Assembly: GCF_030403505.1 (NCBI RefSeq)
Contig: NZ_JAUEMJ010000002.1
Span: 372,001 to 436,000, forward strand
Origin: Glycomyces tritici
GTDB taxonomy: Bacteria > Actinomycetota > Actinomycetes > Mycobacteriales > Micromonosporaceae
Direction of reading: 5' to 3'
Length of the DNA stretch: 64,000 bases
The notes under the pieces: model-generated
Databases searched by the model: none
Told to the model about the DNA's origin: nothing
What the model saw: only the letters and a program-made list of their open reading frames with translations
Position numbers and translations under genes: made by a program
Part shown: piece after piece, positions 29,238-37,580 of the stretch
Position numbering within the stretch: the first letter of the stretch is position 1
Layout: every line of letters starts with the position of its first letter

Positions 29238-29906
29238 TTAGTTGGCCTCGGCGGGGACGTCGGCCACCCGCTTGACGACGTGGTCGATGAAGCCGTAGTC
29301 CTTCGCCTCGGCGGCGGTGAACCAGCGGTCGCGGTCCGAGTCGCGCTCGATCTCCTCGATCGTGCGGCCGGTGTGCTCGGCGACGCGCTCCTGGAACATC
29401 TGCTTGGTGTAGAGCATCTGCTCGGCGAGGATCGCGACGTCGGAGGCGGTGCCGCCGATGCCGCCGGAGGGCTGGTGCATCATGATGCGCGCGTGCGGGA
29501 GCGCGTAGCGCTTGCCGGCGGTGCCGGCGCACAGCAGCAGCTGGCCCATGGAGGCGGCCATGCCCATGCCGACGGTGGCGACGTCGTTCTTGATGTACTG
29601 CATGGTGTCGTAGATGGCCATGCCGTCGTAGACCGAGCCGCCGGGCGAGTTGATGTAGAGCTTGATGTCGCGCTGGTCGTCCTCGGCCTCGAGCAGGAGC
29701 AGCTGCGCGCACAGGCGGTTGGCGATCTCGGAGTTGACGTCCGACCCCAGGAACAGGATGTGCTCCTTGAGCAGCCGGTCGAAGACCATGCTGTCGAGGC
29801 CGATCGAGGAGGCGTCGCCACCGCCGCGACGAGCCACCGCGCTGACGACGTCCTTCTCCAGCTGCGAGGAGAATGGAATCGAACGGTCCATGTCTTGCAC
29901 CTTCAT
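29238..29906 (-). CDS. clpP1: ATP-dependent Clp protease proteolytic subunit (first ClpP)
   Basis: The 222-residue peptidase has the nucleophile in GMGMAASMGQLLLCAG, histidine in ARIMMHQPSGGIGG and RDSDRDRWFTAAEA at the catalytic aspartate. The start is either ATG 29906 (MKVQDMDRS) or ATG 29891 (MDRSIPF), which has AAGGTG at good spacing. The longer open frame to 30116 is unsupported. It heads the clpP1-clpP2 operon. Trigger factor normally lies directly upstream; here it is 16 kb away. Confidence 0.94.
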   Translation of the reverse strand: MKVQDMDRSIPFSSQLEKDVVSAVARRGGGDASSIGLDSMVFDRLLKEHILFLGSDVNSEIANRLCAQLLLLEAEDDQRDIKLYINSPGGSVYDGMAIYDTMQYIKNDVATVGMGMAASMGQLLLCAGTAGKRYALPHARIMMHQPSGGIGGTASDVAILAEQMLYTKQMFQERVAEHTGRTIEEIERDSDRDRWFTAAEAKDYGFIDHVVKRVADVPAEAN

Positions 29907-29993
29907 TCTGTCTCGGCGATATGCACTCGGCGTTGCGGTTACCAATCCAGACCTTAGCCCGTCGGGGCGACGATCGGACGCGCCTGGGCGCCG

Positions 29994-30011
29994 TGTTCGC
30001 TGCGAGCGGAG
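29994..30011 (-). promoter_or_regulatory. ClgR-like box upstream of clpP1
   Basis: TGTTCGCTGCGAGCGGAG matches the published ClgR consensus (WNNWCGCYNANRGCGWWS) except for one core base and one flank base. It lies about 90 nt before the clpP1 start. ClgR activates clpP genes in actinobacteria. No clgR gene is in the window, so this is a motif match only. Confidence 0.45.
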
Positions 30012-30242
30012 CGCGGGCCTCGGCGGAGCTCGCGAGCCGTAAACGAGCATCGCGCACCACCGCCCGTCCCGGAGCGCTGGCCGCCCGCGGCGCCCGTACG
30101 GGATGTCCGCCCCCAAGCGGCAGGAAACGCCGCCGGGGCCCGCCGGCGGGCGGCTCCAGCGCCCTCGGGCGCGGATGCGAGGAGCGGGAACGGGGCCGTC
30201 GCGGCAGGGCTAGGCTCAAGGAAAAGTTGCAGTTCAATACCA

Positions 30243-30271
30243 CCTAACGCGCGCTACTGTCGCGCGTTAGG
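30243..30271. promoter_or_regulatory. inverted repeat in the sugar ABC operon promoter
   Basis: CCTAACGCGCG (30243-30253) and CGCGCGTTAGG (30261-30271) are perfect 11-bp arms round a 7-nt centre. About 20 nt downstream, TATGGT may be a -10 box, which would put the repeat over the -35 region. It may be an operator or an upstream hairpin. Confidence 0.5.
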
Positions 30272-30412
30272 AGATATCTGCTATGGTCGGGCAAGCGCAT
30301 ACCCGGGTGACTTGGCACACGTGGAGGCGCACCGGCGAACGCAGGCCCCGCCCGCGCTCGCTCCGAACCCCGACGGGTCCCTCACAGGCCCGCATCCTGA
30401 AGAGAGAGCTCA

Positions 30413-31678
30413 ATGAAGAGAAGACTCATCCTCACCGCCGGCACCGCCGGTGCGGCGGCCCTGCCCCTCAGCGCCTGCGGCTTCATCGGCGGCGGCGACG
30501 AGACTGATGCGAAGACCGTCAAGTTCTGGCTCTCGGGCGACGCGAACCAAGGCGGCGGCTTCCAGAAGATGGCCGACAAGTACCTCGAGGAGACCGGGGT
30601 GACGATCGACATCGACGACATCCCGTACGACGACTTCAACACCCGCCTGCGCAACGCCGCCCAGGCCGACGGCCTGCCCGACTTCGCGCGGGTCACCGCC
30701 ATCGACCCGATCTGGATGGACCAGCTCGAGGACCTCAGCGGCGTCGCGAGCGAGCACGGCGTCATGGAGAACCTCCTCATCGAGAACGAGGACGGCGAGA
30801 TCCCGACCTTCCTCACCGACCTCACCGCCGTGGGCCTGTACGTCAACAAGTCCCTGTTCGACGAAGCCGGGGTGTCCTACCCGACGACCGCGGACCAGGT
30901 CTGGACCTGGGACGAGTTCGTCTCGGCCGTCAAGGAGGTCAAGGCCGCGACCGGGGCGCGCTACGGGCTCGTCATGGACCCGTCCTCGCACCGCCTGCGC
31001 TCCATGATGTACCAGTTCGGCAGCGACGACTTCGAGCTCGGCGAGGACTGCACGTACTCGACCGACGAGGCCGCCACCTCCGCCGCGCTGCAGTTCTTCG
31101 CCGACATCAACGACGACGACGTGATGCCCCGCTCGGTGTGGGTCTCCGGCGACGACGCGAACGCGCTCTTCAAGAGCGGCCAGGTCGCGGCCTACTACTC
31201 CGGCTCGTGGCAGGTGGCCGACTTCCAGGCCAACATCACCGACTTCGAGTGGGCCTCGGCCCTCATGCCGGCCCAGCCGCGCCGCGCCACCAACCTCGGC
31301 GGCGGCTACATCGTCGTCTACAAGGGCGAGAAGTCCAAGGCCGCGCTCGACTTCGTCAACTGGCTCTTCACGGCCGAGAACTACACCGAGATCTGCGAGA
31401 TCTCCGGCTTCCTGCCGGTCATCCAGGGCCTCGACATCGACTACGGCGCCGCGCAGGCGAGCTTCGACCTCTACAACGAGGAGATCGCCGCCTCCGACCC
31501 CATCTCCAGCAAGCAGAGCAACGACCAGCTGGAGATGGTGTACACCGGCCGGAGCACCGGCGGCGACGCCGACCCGCTCAAGGACGAGGCCGTCAAGCTC
31601 GCCAACGGCGACCAGGACGTGCCCACCACGATCGCGAACATCATCGCCGGTCTCAACGAGAACATCACCTGCGAGTAA
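30413..31678 (+). CDS. sugar ABC transporter solute-binding lipoprotein
   Basis: The 421-residue protein has a lipoprotein signal (MKRRLILTAGTAGAAALPLSAC, lipobox LSAC with Cys22) and the fold of family 1 extracellular solute-binding proteins: KFWLSGDANQGGGFQKMADKY, TDLTAVGLYVNKSLFDEAGV, QVWTWDEFVSAVKEVKAATG. It would hand an oligosaccharide to the two permeases encoded next. No MsiK-type ATPase is present; as in Streptomyces, a shared ATPase elsewhere probably serves it. A GAGAGAG sequence precedes the ATG. Confidence 0.92.
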   Translation: MKRRLILTAGTAGAAALPLSACGFIGGGDETDAKTVKFWLSGDANQGGGFQKMADKYLEETGVTIDIDDIPYDDFNTRLRNAAQADGLPDFARVTAIDPIWMDQLEDLSGVASEHGVMENLLIENEDGEIPTFLTDLTAVGLYVNKSLFDEAGVSYPTTADQVWTWDEFVSAVKEVKAATGARYGLVMDPSSHRLRSMMYQFGSDDFELGEDCTYSTDEAATSAALQFFADINDDDVMPRSVWVSGDDANALFKSGQVAAYYSGSWQVADFQANITDFEWASALMPAQPRRATNLGGGYIVVYKGEKSKAALDFVNWLFTAENYTEICEISGFLPVIQGLDIDYGAAQASFDLYNEEIAASDPISSKQSNDQLEMVYTGRSTGGDADPLKDEAVKLANGDQDVPTTIANIIAGLNENITCE

Positions 31679-31681
31679 CCC

Positions 31682-32611
31682 TTGACGGCCACCGCCACCC
31701 GATCCGAAGCCCCCGCCGGGCCGCGCAAGCGGCCCGGCCGGGGCCGCCGCGCCCAGTACCGGCTCGCGCCGCTCGCGCTCGCCGGCGTCAGCATCGTCCT
31801 GTTCCTCGTGTTCTTCGTCTGGCCCGGCGGACTGGGCCTGATCTACTCGTTCACCGACTACTCCGGTATCGGCACGCCCGAGTTCATCGGCACGGACAAC
31901 TACGAGCAGCTCTTCAGCGACCCGACCTTCTACGACTCGCTCACCCGCACCCTGCTGTTCGCGGTCATCAGCGTCCCGCTCATGTACGTCATGTCGCTCT
32001 CGATCGCCGCGCTCGTGGTCTCCAACTACGCCAAGGGCTCCTCGTTCGCGAAGGTCGTGTTCTTCTTCCCGTGGCTCATCTCCCCCATCGTCGCGGGCGT
32101 GGTGTGGCGCTGGATGTTCGGCGAGAGCTTCGGGTTCGTCAACTACGTGATCTCCCGGCTCGGCGCCGACCCGCTCGCCTGGCAGACCGACCCCGACCTC
32201 GCGCTCATGGTCGTCGTCATCGCCGCGACCTGGGGCGGCACCGCTTTCAACATGCTGATCTTCATCGCGGCGCTCAAGAACGTGCCGCGCGCCTACTACG
32301 AGGCCGCGGAGATCGACGGCGCGAACGCCTGGCAGCGCTTCCGCCACATCACGCTGCCGTCCATCGCGCCCACCTCGTTCCTGGTGATCCTCCTGTCCTC
32401 GCTCGGGGCCATGAAGGAGTTCGCGATGGTCCAGGCGCTCAACGGCGGCGGTCCCGGCACCTCCAACGTCATGATCATCCAGTACATCTACGAGACCGGC
32501 TTCAAGCGCGCCGACATCGGCTACGCCAGCGCCGTCTCCATGATCCTGCTGCTCATCCTGCTCACCATCGCCCTGGTGCAGATGGCCGTCAACCGGAGGC
32601 GCTCCGCATGA
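31682..32611 (+). CDS. sugar ABC transporter permease (MalF/LacF type)
   Basis: The 309-residue permease has six membrane helices and the cytoplasmic EAA motif EAAEIDGANAWQRFRHITLPSI. A positively charged N-tail (GPRKRPGRGRRAQY) precedes the first helix. The likely start is TTG 31682, three nt after the lipoprotein stop, without a visible ribosome binding site, so translational coupling is expected. Its 3' end overlaps the next permease by 4 nt. Confidence 0.92.
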   Translation: MTATATRSEAPAGPRKRPGRGRRAQYRLAPLALAGVSIVLFLVFFVWPGGLGLIYSFTDYSGIGTPEFIGTDNYEQLFSDPTFYDSLTRTLLFAVISVPLMYVMSLSIAALVVSNYAKGSSFAKVVFFFPWLISPIVAGVVWRWMFGESFGFVNYVISRLGADPLAWQTDPDLALMVVVIAATWGGTAFNMLIFIAALKNVPRAYYEAAEIDGANAWQRFRHITLPSIAPTSFLVILLSSLGAMKEFAMVQALNGGGPGTSNVMIIQYIYETGFKRADIGYASAVSMILLLILLTIALVQMAVNRRRSA

Positions 32612-33480
32612 GCACCACGACCGCACCGCACAAGCCCGTCCGCAAGGCGCGGAAGGCGAAGGAGCTCGGGACCGTCGTCCCCGTGACCACGTTCATGTGG
32701 CTGCTGGCGGCGCTGTACGCGTTCCCGCTCGTCTGGTTCCTGCTGAGCGCCTTCAAGCCCGGCTCGGAGCTGTTCCAGTACCCGCTCACGATCCTCCCGG
32801 AGAACCCCACGGTCGCGGGGTTCGAGAAGGCCTGGGACCGGTTCGACTTCATGCTGTACTTCTCGAACACGCTCGCCGTGGCGCTCACGACCACCGTGCT
32901 GACGGTGTTCGCCAGCGCGATGTGCGGGTACGCGCTCGCGAAGTACCAGGACCGGGTCTGGATCCGGATCTTCTTCGTCTGCCTGCTGGCGACGACGATG
33001 CTGCCGACCGAGGTGATCCTCTCGCCCACGTTCCTGGTGATCCGGGACCTCGGCATGTACGACTCGATGGCGGGCCTGGTGGTGCCGTCGATCCTCACGG
33101 CCACGGGCGTGTTCATGTTCCGGCAGTTCTTCGTGTCCATTCCGGACGACATCATCGAGGCGGCCCGCATCGACGGGGCGCGCGAGACGGGGATCTTCTT
33201 CCGGATCATGCTGCCGATGTCGCGGCCGATCATCATGACGCTGGCGATCTTCTCGTTCCAGTGGCGCTGGAACGACTACATCTGGCCGCTGATCGTGGTG
33301 GGCGACGAGCGGAAGTTCACGCTCCAGATCGCGCTGCGGTCCATTGTGGGGGCCGAGAACATCGACTGGCCGCTGCTGCTGGCGGCCTCGGTGATGTCGA
33401 TCCTGCCGCTGGTGCTCATCTTCATCGTGTTCCAGAAGTACGTCATGAACGAGGACATCAATGCCGGGCTCAAGGACTGA
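32608..33480 (+). CDS. sugar ABC transporter permease (MalG/LacG type)
   Basis: The 290-residue permease starts at an ATGA overlap with its partner. It has six membrane helices and the EAA loop EAARIDGARETGIFFRIMLPMS. The end (FIVFQKYVMNEDINAGLKD) is typical of MalG-type subunits of CUT1 importers. It forms the heterodimeric channel with the preceding gene product. Confidence 0.93.
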   Translation: MSTTTAPHKPVRKARKAKELGTVVPVTTFMWLLAALYAFPLVWFLLSAFKPGSELFQYPLTILPENPTVAGFEKAWDRFDFMLYFSNTLAVALTTTVLTVFASAMCGYALAKYQDRVWIRIFFVCLLATTMLPTEVILSPTFLVIRDLGMYDSMAGLVVPSILTATGVFMFRQFFVSIPDDIIEAARIDGARETGIFFRIMLPMSRPIIMTLAIFSFQWRWNDYIWPLIVVGDERKFTLQIALRSIVGAENIDWPLLLAASVMSILPLVLIFIVFQKYVMNEDINAGLKD

Positions 33481-35167
33481 CACCGCATTTCTGGCCGCCG
33501 TCGCCGCGGCGGCCGACGAGCGGGCCCGGGGCCTGCTCGCGGGGGTCGACGGGCTCCTGGCGGGCGCCCCGCATCATCGCGAGGTGATGTCCGCAGCGAA
33601 GGCGCTGGTCGCGTGCGCGGTGCATCCGGGCTCGGCGCTCTTCGCCTCGGCGGAGGCGGCCGGGGCCGCGGCGCGGCTGGTCGACTTCCTGGCCGGGATG
33701 CAGGGCGCGAACGGGTTGTTCGACGGCGAGAACCTCGCTTCACCGCCCGACACGGCGTTCACGATCAACGATCTGTGCGACGCCTACGGGCTGCTGCAGG
33801 GCGACTCGGTACCGGAGTCGCTGCGGCCCTTGGCCGGGGCGCTGGAGCTGATCGCCGCCGCCGCGGCCGGGCCGCTGCGCCTGGGCGGGGTCCACACGCC
33901 GAACCACCGGTGGGAGCTGAGCGCGGCGCTGGCGCGGCTCAACGCGCACTGGCCCGATGCGCGCCTGGTCGCGCGGGTCGACCAGTGGCTGGCCGAGGGC
34001 GTCGACATCGCGCCTGACGGCATGTACTCGGAGCGGAGCCCGAACTACTCGCTGTACGTCTCGAACCCGTCGTTGACGGCGATCGGCGTGCTGCTGGACC
34101 GGCCGGAGCTGCTGGACGCGGTGTGCCGGAACCTCGAGGCGGTCGCCGCGACGGCGCTGCCCGACGGCACGGTGGAGACCGTGCACTCGCGGCGACAGGA
34201 CCAGCGGGGCCCGATCGCGTTGGCGCCGTTCCTGATGCAGTTCCGGCGGTACGCGATCGCGCGGGGCCGCGGGGACTTCGCCGCGGTGGCGGCCGACATC
34301 TTTGCGCAGGGCCTTGACGGGCGGGGCCTGGAGGGGCCGCTCCCCTACTTGGCGGACGCGCTGGCGGAGGTCCTGCTGGAGCCGGCGCTGGCCGGGGTCT
34401 TGCCCGAACCCGAAGCGCCGCAGGCGGTGAGCACCGTGTTTCCGTCTGCGGGGCTGGCGGTGGCGCGGGACGGGGCGTTCGCGGTGACCGTGTTCGGCGG
34501 CTCGGACTACGCCGAGCACGGCTGGATCCGCTCGGGACTGTCGTCCAACCCGACGTTCCTGCGGGTGTACTCCGGCGGGGCCGTGCTGGACTCGGTGCGG
34601 CTCTCGCGGGACTTCTTCGGCATGGGGCCGTTCAGGGCCGGTGAGTTCGCGCTCGAGGGCGGCGAGTTCGTCCTGCGGGAGCGGGTGGCGGCGGCGTACT
34701 ACCAGCCGCTGCCTGCGGAGCACCGGCGCGCGGACGGGGATTACGCGCTCATGGACGACGGCCGGTTCTCGGCCTCGATGGACTTCGCGCACCGGCCCCG
34801 CGACGCGTTCGCGCTGTCGACCGAGGCGCGGGTGCGCGTCGGCGAGGGCGAGGTGCGCCTGGGCGTCGAGGCGGACCCGGGCGGGGTGCGGCAGGTGCTC
34901 GAACTGGCCTTCCGGGAGGGCGGCGAGCTGGAGGGCGTGCGGCCCTTGGCGAACGGGGGCTTCGAGCCGGTCGGCGGTGCGTTCGCGTACCGGCGGGGCG
35001 GGGGCCTGATCGCGGTGCATGTGGACGAAACCGGTCCGGCGGGGCTCGGATACCACCCCGGCGAGGACTACACGCACCTGTCGGGAACGGATGCGGCCGA
35101 GGGGCTGCGGGTGTACGTGCCGCTGCCGCGCACGGGCCGGTCCACGTTGGTCCTGCGAACCCGGTAA
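33461..35167 (+). CDS. probable polysaccharide lyase (alpha/alpha toroid plus beta domain)
   Basis: The 568-residue protein lacks a signal peptide and overlaps the upstream permease by 20 nt, with GAGGA before its ATG. The first ~300 residues are helical (an alpha/alpha-toroid pattern) with a conserved-looking GGVHTPNHRWELSAALARL, DGMYSERSPNYSLYVSNPS and VHSRRQDQRGP. The second half is beta-rich. The NHRWE, tyrosine-rich and RRQD elements resemble heparinase II/III-like and related lyases that use Asn, His, Tyr. Being cytoplasmic and in an importer operon, it probably degrades an imported uronic-acid-containing oligosaccharide. The exact family is not certain. Confidence 0.6.
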   Translation: MPGSRTDTAFLAAVAAAADERARGLLAGVDGLLAGAPHHREVMSAAKALVACAVHPGSALFASAEAAGAAARLVDFLAGMQGANGLFDGENLASPPDTAFTINDLCDAYGLLQGDSVPESLRPLAGALELIAAAAAGPLRLGGVHTPNHRWELSAALARLNAHWPDARLVARVDQWLAEGVDIAPDGMYSERSPNYSLYVSNPSLTAIGVLLDRPELLDAVCRNLEAVAATALPDGTVETVHSRRQDQRGPIALAPFLMQFRRYAIARGRGDFAAVAADIFAQGLDGRGLEGPLPYLADALAEVLLEPALAGVLPEPEAPQAVSTVFPSAGLAVARDGAFAVTVFGGSDYAEHGWIRSGLSSNPTFLRVYSGGAVLDSVRLSRDFFGMGPFRAGEFALEGGEFVLRERVAAAYYQPLPAEHRRADGDYALMDDGRFSASMDFAHRPRDAFALSTEARVRVGEGEVRLGVEADPGGVRQVLELAFREGGELEGVRPLANGGFEPVGGAFAYRRGGGLIAVHVDETGPAGLGYHPGEDYTHLSGTDAAEGLRVYVPLPRTGRSTLVLRTR

Positions 35168-35269
35168 GCGCTGACCACGGCACTTAACCGTGGGGCTACG
35201 GGAATGGAAACATTGGCCATATGCAGACGTAATGATTTGTCAATAGTCTAGTCTGTGAAAGTTGTCACA

Positions 35270-35287
35270 CAACCAACTAGATGGTTG
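35270..35287. promoter_or_regulatory. operator-like repeat, copy A (AfsA-like promoter)
   Basis: CAACCA-ACTAGA-TGGTTG is a perfect 6-bp inverted repeat. Its core CCAACTAGATGGTTG (35273-35287) matches 12 of 15 bases of the element at 40326-40340 between the TetR and SDR genes (CCAACTA and GGTTG identical). It would overlap the -35 region of the AfsA-like promoter. Confidence 0.65.
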
Positions 35288-35374
35288 CCACGGGGCGGTT
35301 ACTCCTATAGGTTGAATCCGAACACGCTTCGTGATCACCCAATCCCTTTGCGGAGCAACGGTTCTTCTTGACAC

Positions 35375-35390
35375 CCTCTATCTAAAGAGG
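35375..35390 (+). promoter_or_regulatory. small hairpin covering the ribosome binding site of the AfsA-like gene
   Basis: CCTCT (35375-35379) pairs with AGAGG (35386-35390) across ATCTAA. AGAGG is the Shine-Dalgarno sequence, 8 nt before the ATG at 35399, so the hairpin could hide it. Confidence 0.45.
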
Positions 35391-35398
35391 TCAATGCC

Positions 35399-36175
35399 AT
35401 GTTGACTGACCACTCCACGCTCCTCCTCGTGGGCAATCGATTCTCCGGATTCAGCGCCGCTCACCCGGAAGTCCTCACCGTCAGTGAGTTCATCCGCCAC
35501 CTCCGCAATGACGCGGGCACCGCTGCATTCGAGCATCTCACCCTCCAACCCGGACAAGGCATCGGACAGTCCCAATGGGACCTGCTGCGGATCGAGATCG
35601 CCGAACGCGGCCTCGACCACCGCATCCACCTCATGCCGGCCATCCCGGCCCCGGCCGCGCGACACGAGACCCACAAGCACGTCGAGGCCAACCGCCTCAT
35701 CAGCCGCCCCCGGCAGACCGGCCCCGGCCGGTACCGCGCGGACCTGCGGGTGCACAACGACAACGAGCTGCTCATCGACCACCAGACCGGCCAGCACGTG
35801 CAGGGCATGGTCGCGGTCGAGGCGGCGCGCCAGATGTTCCTCACGGTCACCGAGCGCTTCCTGCTCCCGGACGACCGCAAGCGCTACTTCGTCATCAACT
35901 CGATGGGCACCGAGTTCGAGAACTTCCTGTTCCCGCTGGCCGCCGAGATCGACTACCTGATCCTCGAGTCGGACACCGCGAACGCCGACCGGCTCTCGTA
36001 CACGGTGGAGATCGCCATCGAGCAGGCCGGGCGCCGCTGCACCCGCACCTCGGTGCGGTTCACCGCCTTCGAGAACCGGCTCATCGAGTCCAAAGAGCAG
36101 CGCCGGGCCGAGCAGGCCGTCGCCGCGGTCGTGTCGCAGCGCGAAGGGGCCCTCGCCGATGCAGCGGCCCACTGA
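35399..36175 (+). CDS. AfsA-like hotdog-domain protein (gamma-butyrolactone synthase family)
   Basis: The 258-residue protein has an AfsA-type hotdog region (about residues 90-170): ETHKHVEANRLISRPRQTG, then HNDNELLIDHQTGQHVQGMVAVEAARQMF, matching the conserved HK..N.L....R.G and DH...H..GM..VEAARQ elements of AfsA/ScbA/BarX. AfsA couples a beta-keto acyl group to dihydroxyacetone phosphate in A-factor synthesis. This protein is shorter than the usual ~300 residues, and its N-terminal ~80 residues (LLVGNRFSGFSAAHPEVLT...) are unlike the classical first hotdog repeat. It overlaps the next gene, a HAD phosphatase, by 17 nt. Signal synthesis is likely but unproven; some AfsA relatives act in other pathways. 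Confidence 0.8.
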   Translation: MLTDHSTLLLVGNRFSGFSAAHPEVLTVSEFIRHLRNDAGTAAFEHLTLQPGQGIGQSQWDLLRIEIAERGLDHRIHLMPAIPAPAARHETHKHVEANRLISRPRQTGPGRYRADLRVHNDNELLIDHQTGQHVQGMVAVEAARQMFLTVTERFLLPDDRKRYFVINSMGTEFENFLFPLAAEIDYLILESDTANADRLSYTVEIAIEQAGRRCTRTSVRFTAFENRLIESKEQRRAEQAVAAVVSQREGALADAAAH

Positions 36176-36869
36176 GCGCACCGTCCCGTTCGACGCCGCG
36201 TTCTTCGACGTCGACGAGACGCTCCTGGCGCACAAGAGCATGTTCCGCTTTCTGCGGTTCTACTTGCAGCGCAAGGGTGAGCCGGAACTCCTGTACGAGC
36301 GGCTCGCCGCCGAACTGAGCGCGCTCGCCGCCGCGGGCGTGCCCCGCGAGGAGGTCAACCGCGCGTACTACCGGCTCTACGCCGGGGAGTCCGCCGAGTA
36401 CCTCGCCGCGGTGGGCCGGGCCTGGTTCGACGACGAGCTCGCCGACCCCGGGTTCCTGCTCGAGGCGCCCGTCGCCGAGCACGCCGCCCTGCGCGAGCGG
36501 GACGTCCCCACCCACCTCGTCTCCGGATCGTTCTTCGCCTGCCTGGAGCCCGCCGCCGCGCTCCTGGGGGCGTCCGAGACCCACGGCGCGCCGGTGAAGA
36601 TCCGCAGAGGACAGCTCACCGGCGAGATCGACTACCCGGTCATCGGCGAAGGCAAGGCCGAGACCGTCCGAGCGGTGGCCCGCCTGCGCGGCTACCGGCT
36701 CGACCACTGCATCGCGTACGGCGACCACGCCACCGACCTGCCGATGCTCGAGACCACCGGCACCGCCGTCGTCGTCGGTGACGACCCGGTGCTCCGCCGC
36801 CGCGCCGAAACGGCCGCCTGGCGCACCCTGCCGCAGACCCCGCGCACCGCCGCGCGACTCCCCGCCTGA
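36159..36869 (+). CDS. HAD-IB family phosphatase
   Basis: The 236-residue hydrolase has the motifs AAFFDVDETLL (nucleophile D17, D19), THLVSGSF (motif II), GEGKAETV (lysine, motif III) and YGDHATDLPML (motif IV). The cap insert is of the SerB/CicA type. HAD-IB enzymes remove phosphate from small metabolites. Because the start lies inside the AfsA-like gene, it may dephosphorylate the butenolide phosphate that AfsA-type condensation yields; this is inferred from context. Confidence 0.85.
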   Translation: MQRPTERTVPFDAAFFDVDETLLAHKSMFRFLRFYLQRKGEPELLYERLAAELSALAAAGVPREEVNRAYYRLYAGESAEYLAAVGRAWFDDELADPGFLLEAPVAEHAALRERDVPTHLVSGSFFACLEPAAALLGASETHGAPVKIRRGQLTGEIDYPVIGEGKAETVRAVARLRGYRLDHCIAYGDHATDLPMLETTGTAVVVGDDPVLRRRAETAAWRTLPQTPRTAARLPA

Positions 36870-36942
36870 GCGGACGCGTTCCCGCCGTCCCGCCGAATCC
36901 GGTCCCCCGCACCGAATCCGAAACACCTCTGGAGGCACCGCC

Positions 36943-37563
36943 ATGTCCGCGACCTATCTGCTGACCACCGAACTGCCCGTGCAGGCCGACCTCGCCGACG
37001 AGGCCGCCAAGGCCTGGAGCGAACTGCTGGCCGCCGCGGCCGACAAGGACCGCGTCCTCTACCGCTGCTTGGAAGCCGACACCCTGCTCGAACTGCGCGC
37101 CCTCACCGGGCTCGACGAGATCGCCGCGGCCGACGCGGACTTCGAGACCCAGTGGCACACGGTCGGCCCGTACGCCGCCGGCGACTTCCGCCGCCAGGCG
37201 CTGCGCTTCGTCGAGGCCCCCAAGGAGCCCGGCACCGCGCTCCCGGTGACCCCGTACGTGCAGCTGCGCTACGTCGAGGTCAAGCCCCCGGCGTACGAGG
37301 CGTACCGGGCCTGGCGCGAGGCCACCATCTTCGACGTCGTGCGCGGCGCCGAGGAAGTGGAGTCCTTCAGCGCCTACCACACCGTGGTCAGCACCCAGCC
37401 CGGCGTGCTCTTCGTCAGCGGCTTCTCCTGCGCCCCCGAGCAGTACCAGCGCCCGTTCACCTCGGACCGGTACCGCGAGATCGTGCAGCAGGCCGGCGAC
37501 CGGTACATCACCGGCGGGCCCGGCGGGCTCTACACCCGCTGCTACGAGCGCGTCGAAGCCTGA
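36943..37563 (+). CDS. protein of unknown function, possible dimeric alpha/beta barrel
   Basis: The 206-residue protein has a good ribosome binding site (TGGAGG) before the ATG at 36943. It looks like two ferredoxin-like units: residues 1-95 (MSATYLLTTELPVQADL ... VLYRCLEADTLLELRAL) and 105-206 (YVQLRYVEVKPPAYEAYRAW ... VLFVSGFSCAPEQYQ), reminiscent of duplicated ABM/Dabb domains. Such domains bind or cyclise small hydrophobic molecules, but no conserved catalytic motif is recognised. It is the third gene of the AfsA-like operon (gap 73 nt from the phosphatase). Confidence 0.6.
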   Translation: MSATYLLTTELPVQADLADEAAKAWSELLAAAADKDRVLYRCLEADTLLELRALTGLDEIAAADADFETQWHTVGPYAAGDFRRQALRFVEAPKEPGTALPVTPYVQLRYVEVKPPAYEAYRAWREATIFDVVRGAEEVESFSAYHTVVSTQPGVLFVSGFSCAPEQYQRPFTSDRYREIVQQAGDRYITGGPGGLYTRCYERVEA

Positions 37564-37580
37564 GCGAGGGACGAGCACCC

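Larger units (their letters stand above)
29907..30412. other. divergent region between clpP1 and the sugar ABC operon
   Basis: This 506-base region holds the clpP1 promoter, a ClgR-like box (29994-30011), a very GC-rich stretch around 30050-30200 with no gene, and a 29-bp inverted repeat (30243-30271) in the rightward promoter. It marks one boundary of the DNA that separates clpP1 from tig. Confidence 0.5.
35168..35398 (+). promoter_or_regulatory. AT-rich promoter region of the AfsA-like gene
   Basis: This 231-base region is markedly richer in A/T than its surroundings, consistent with a regulated promoter. It contains the operator-like repeat at 35270-35287, a TATAGG -10 candidate at 35309-35314 whose -35 would fall in the repeat, and a hairpin that includes the ribosome binding site at 35375-35390. 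Confidence 0.55.

Noticed and set aside
35399..36175. Classical two-repeat A-factor synthase (afsA) by name
   Set aside because: Only one convincing AfsA hotdog region is visible and the N-terminal third differs, so the gene symbol was withheld.
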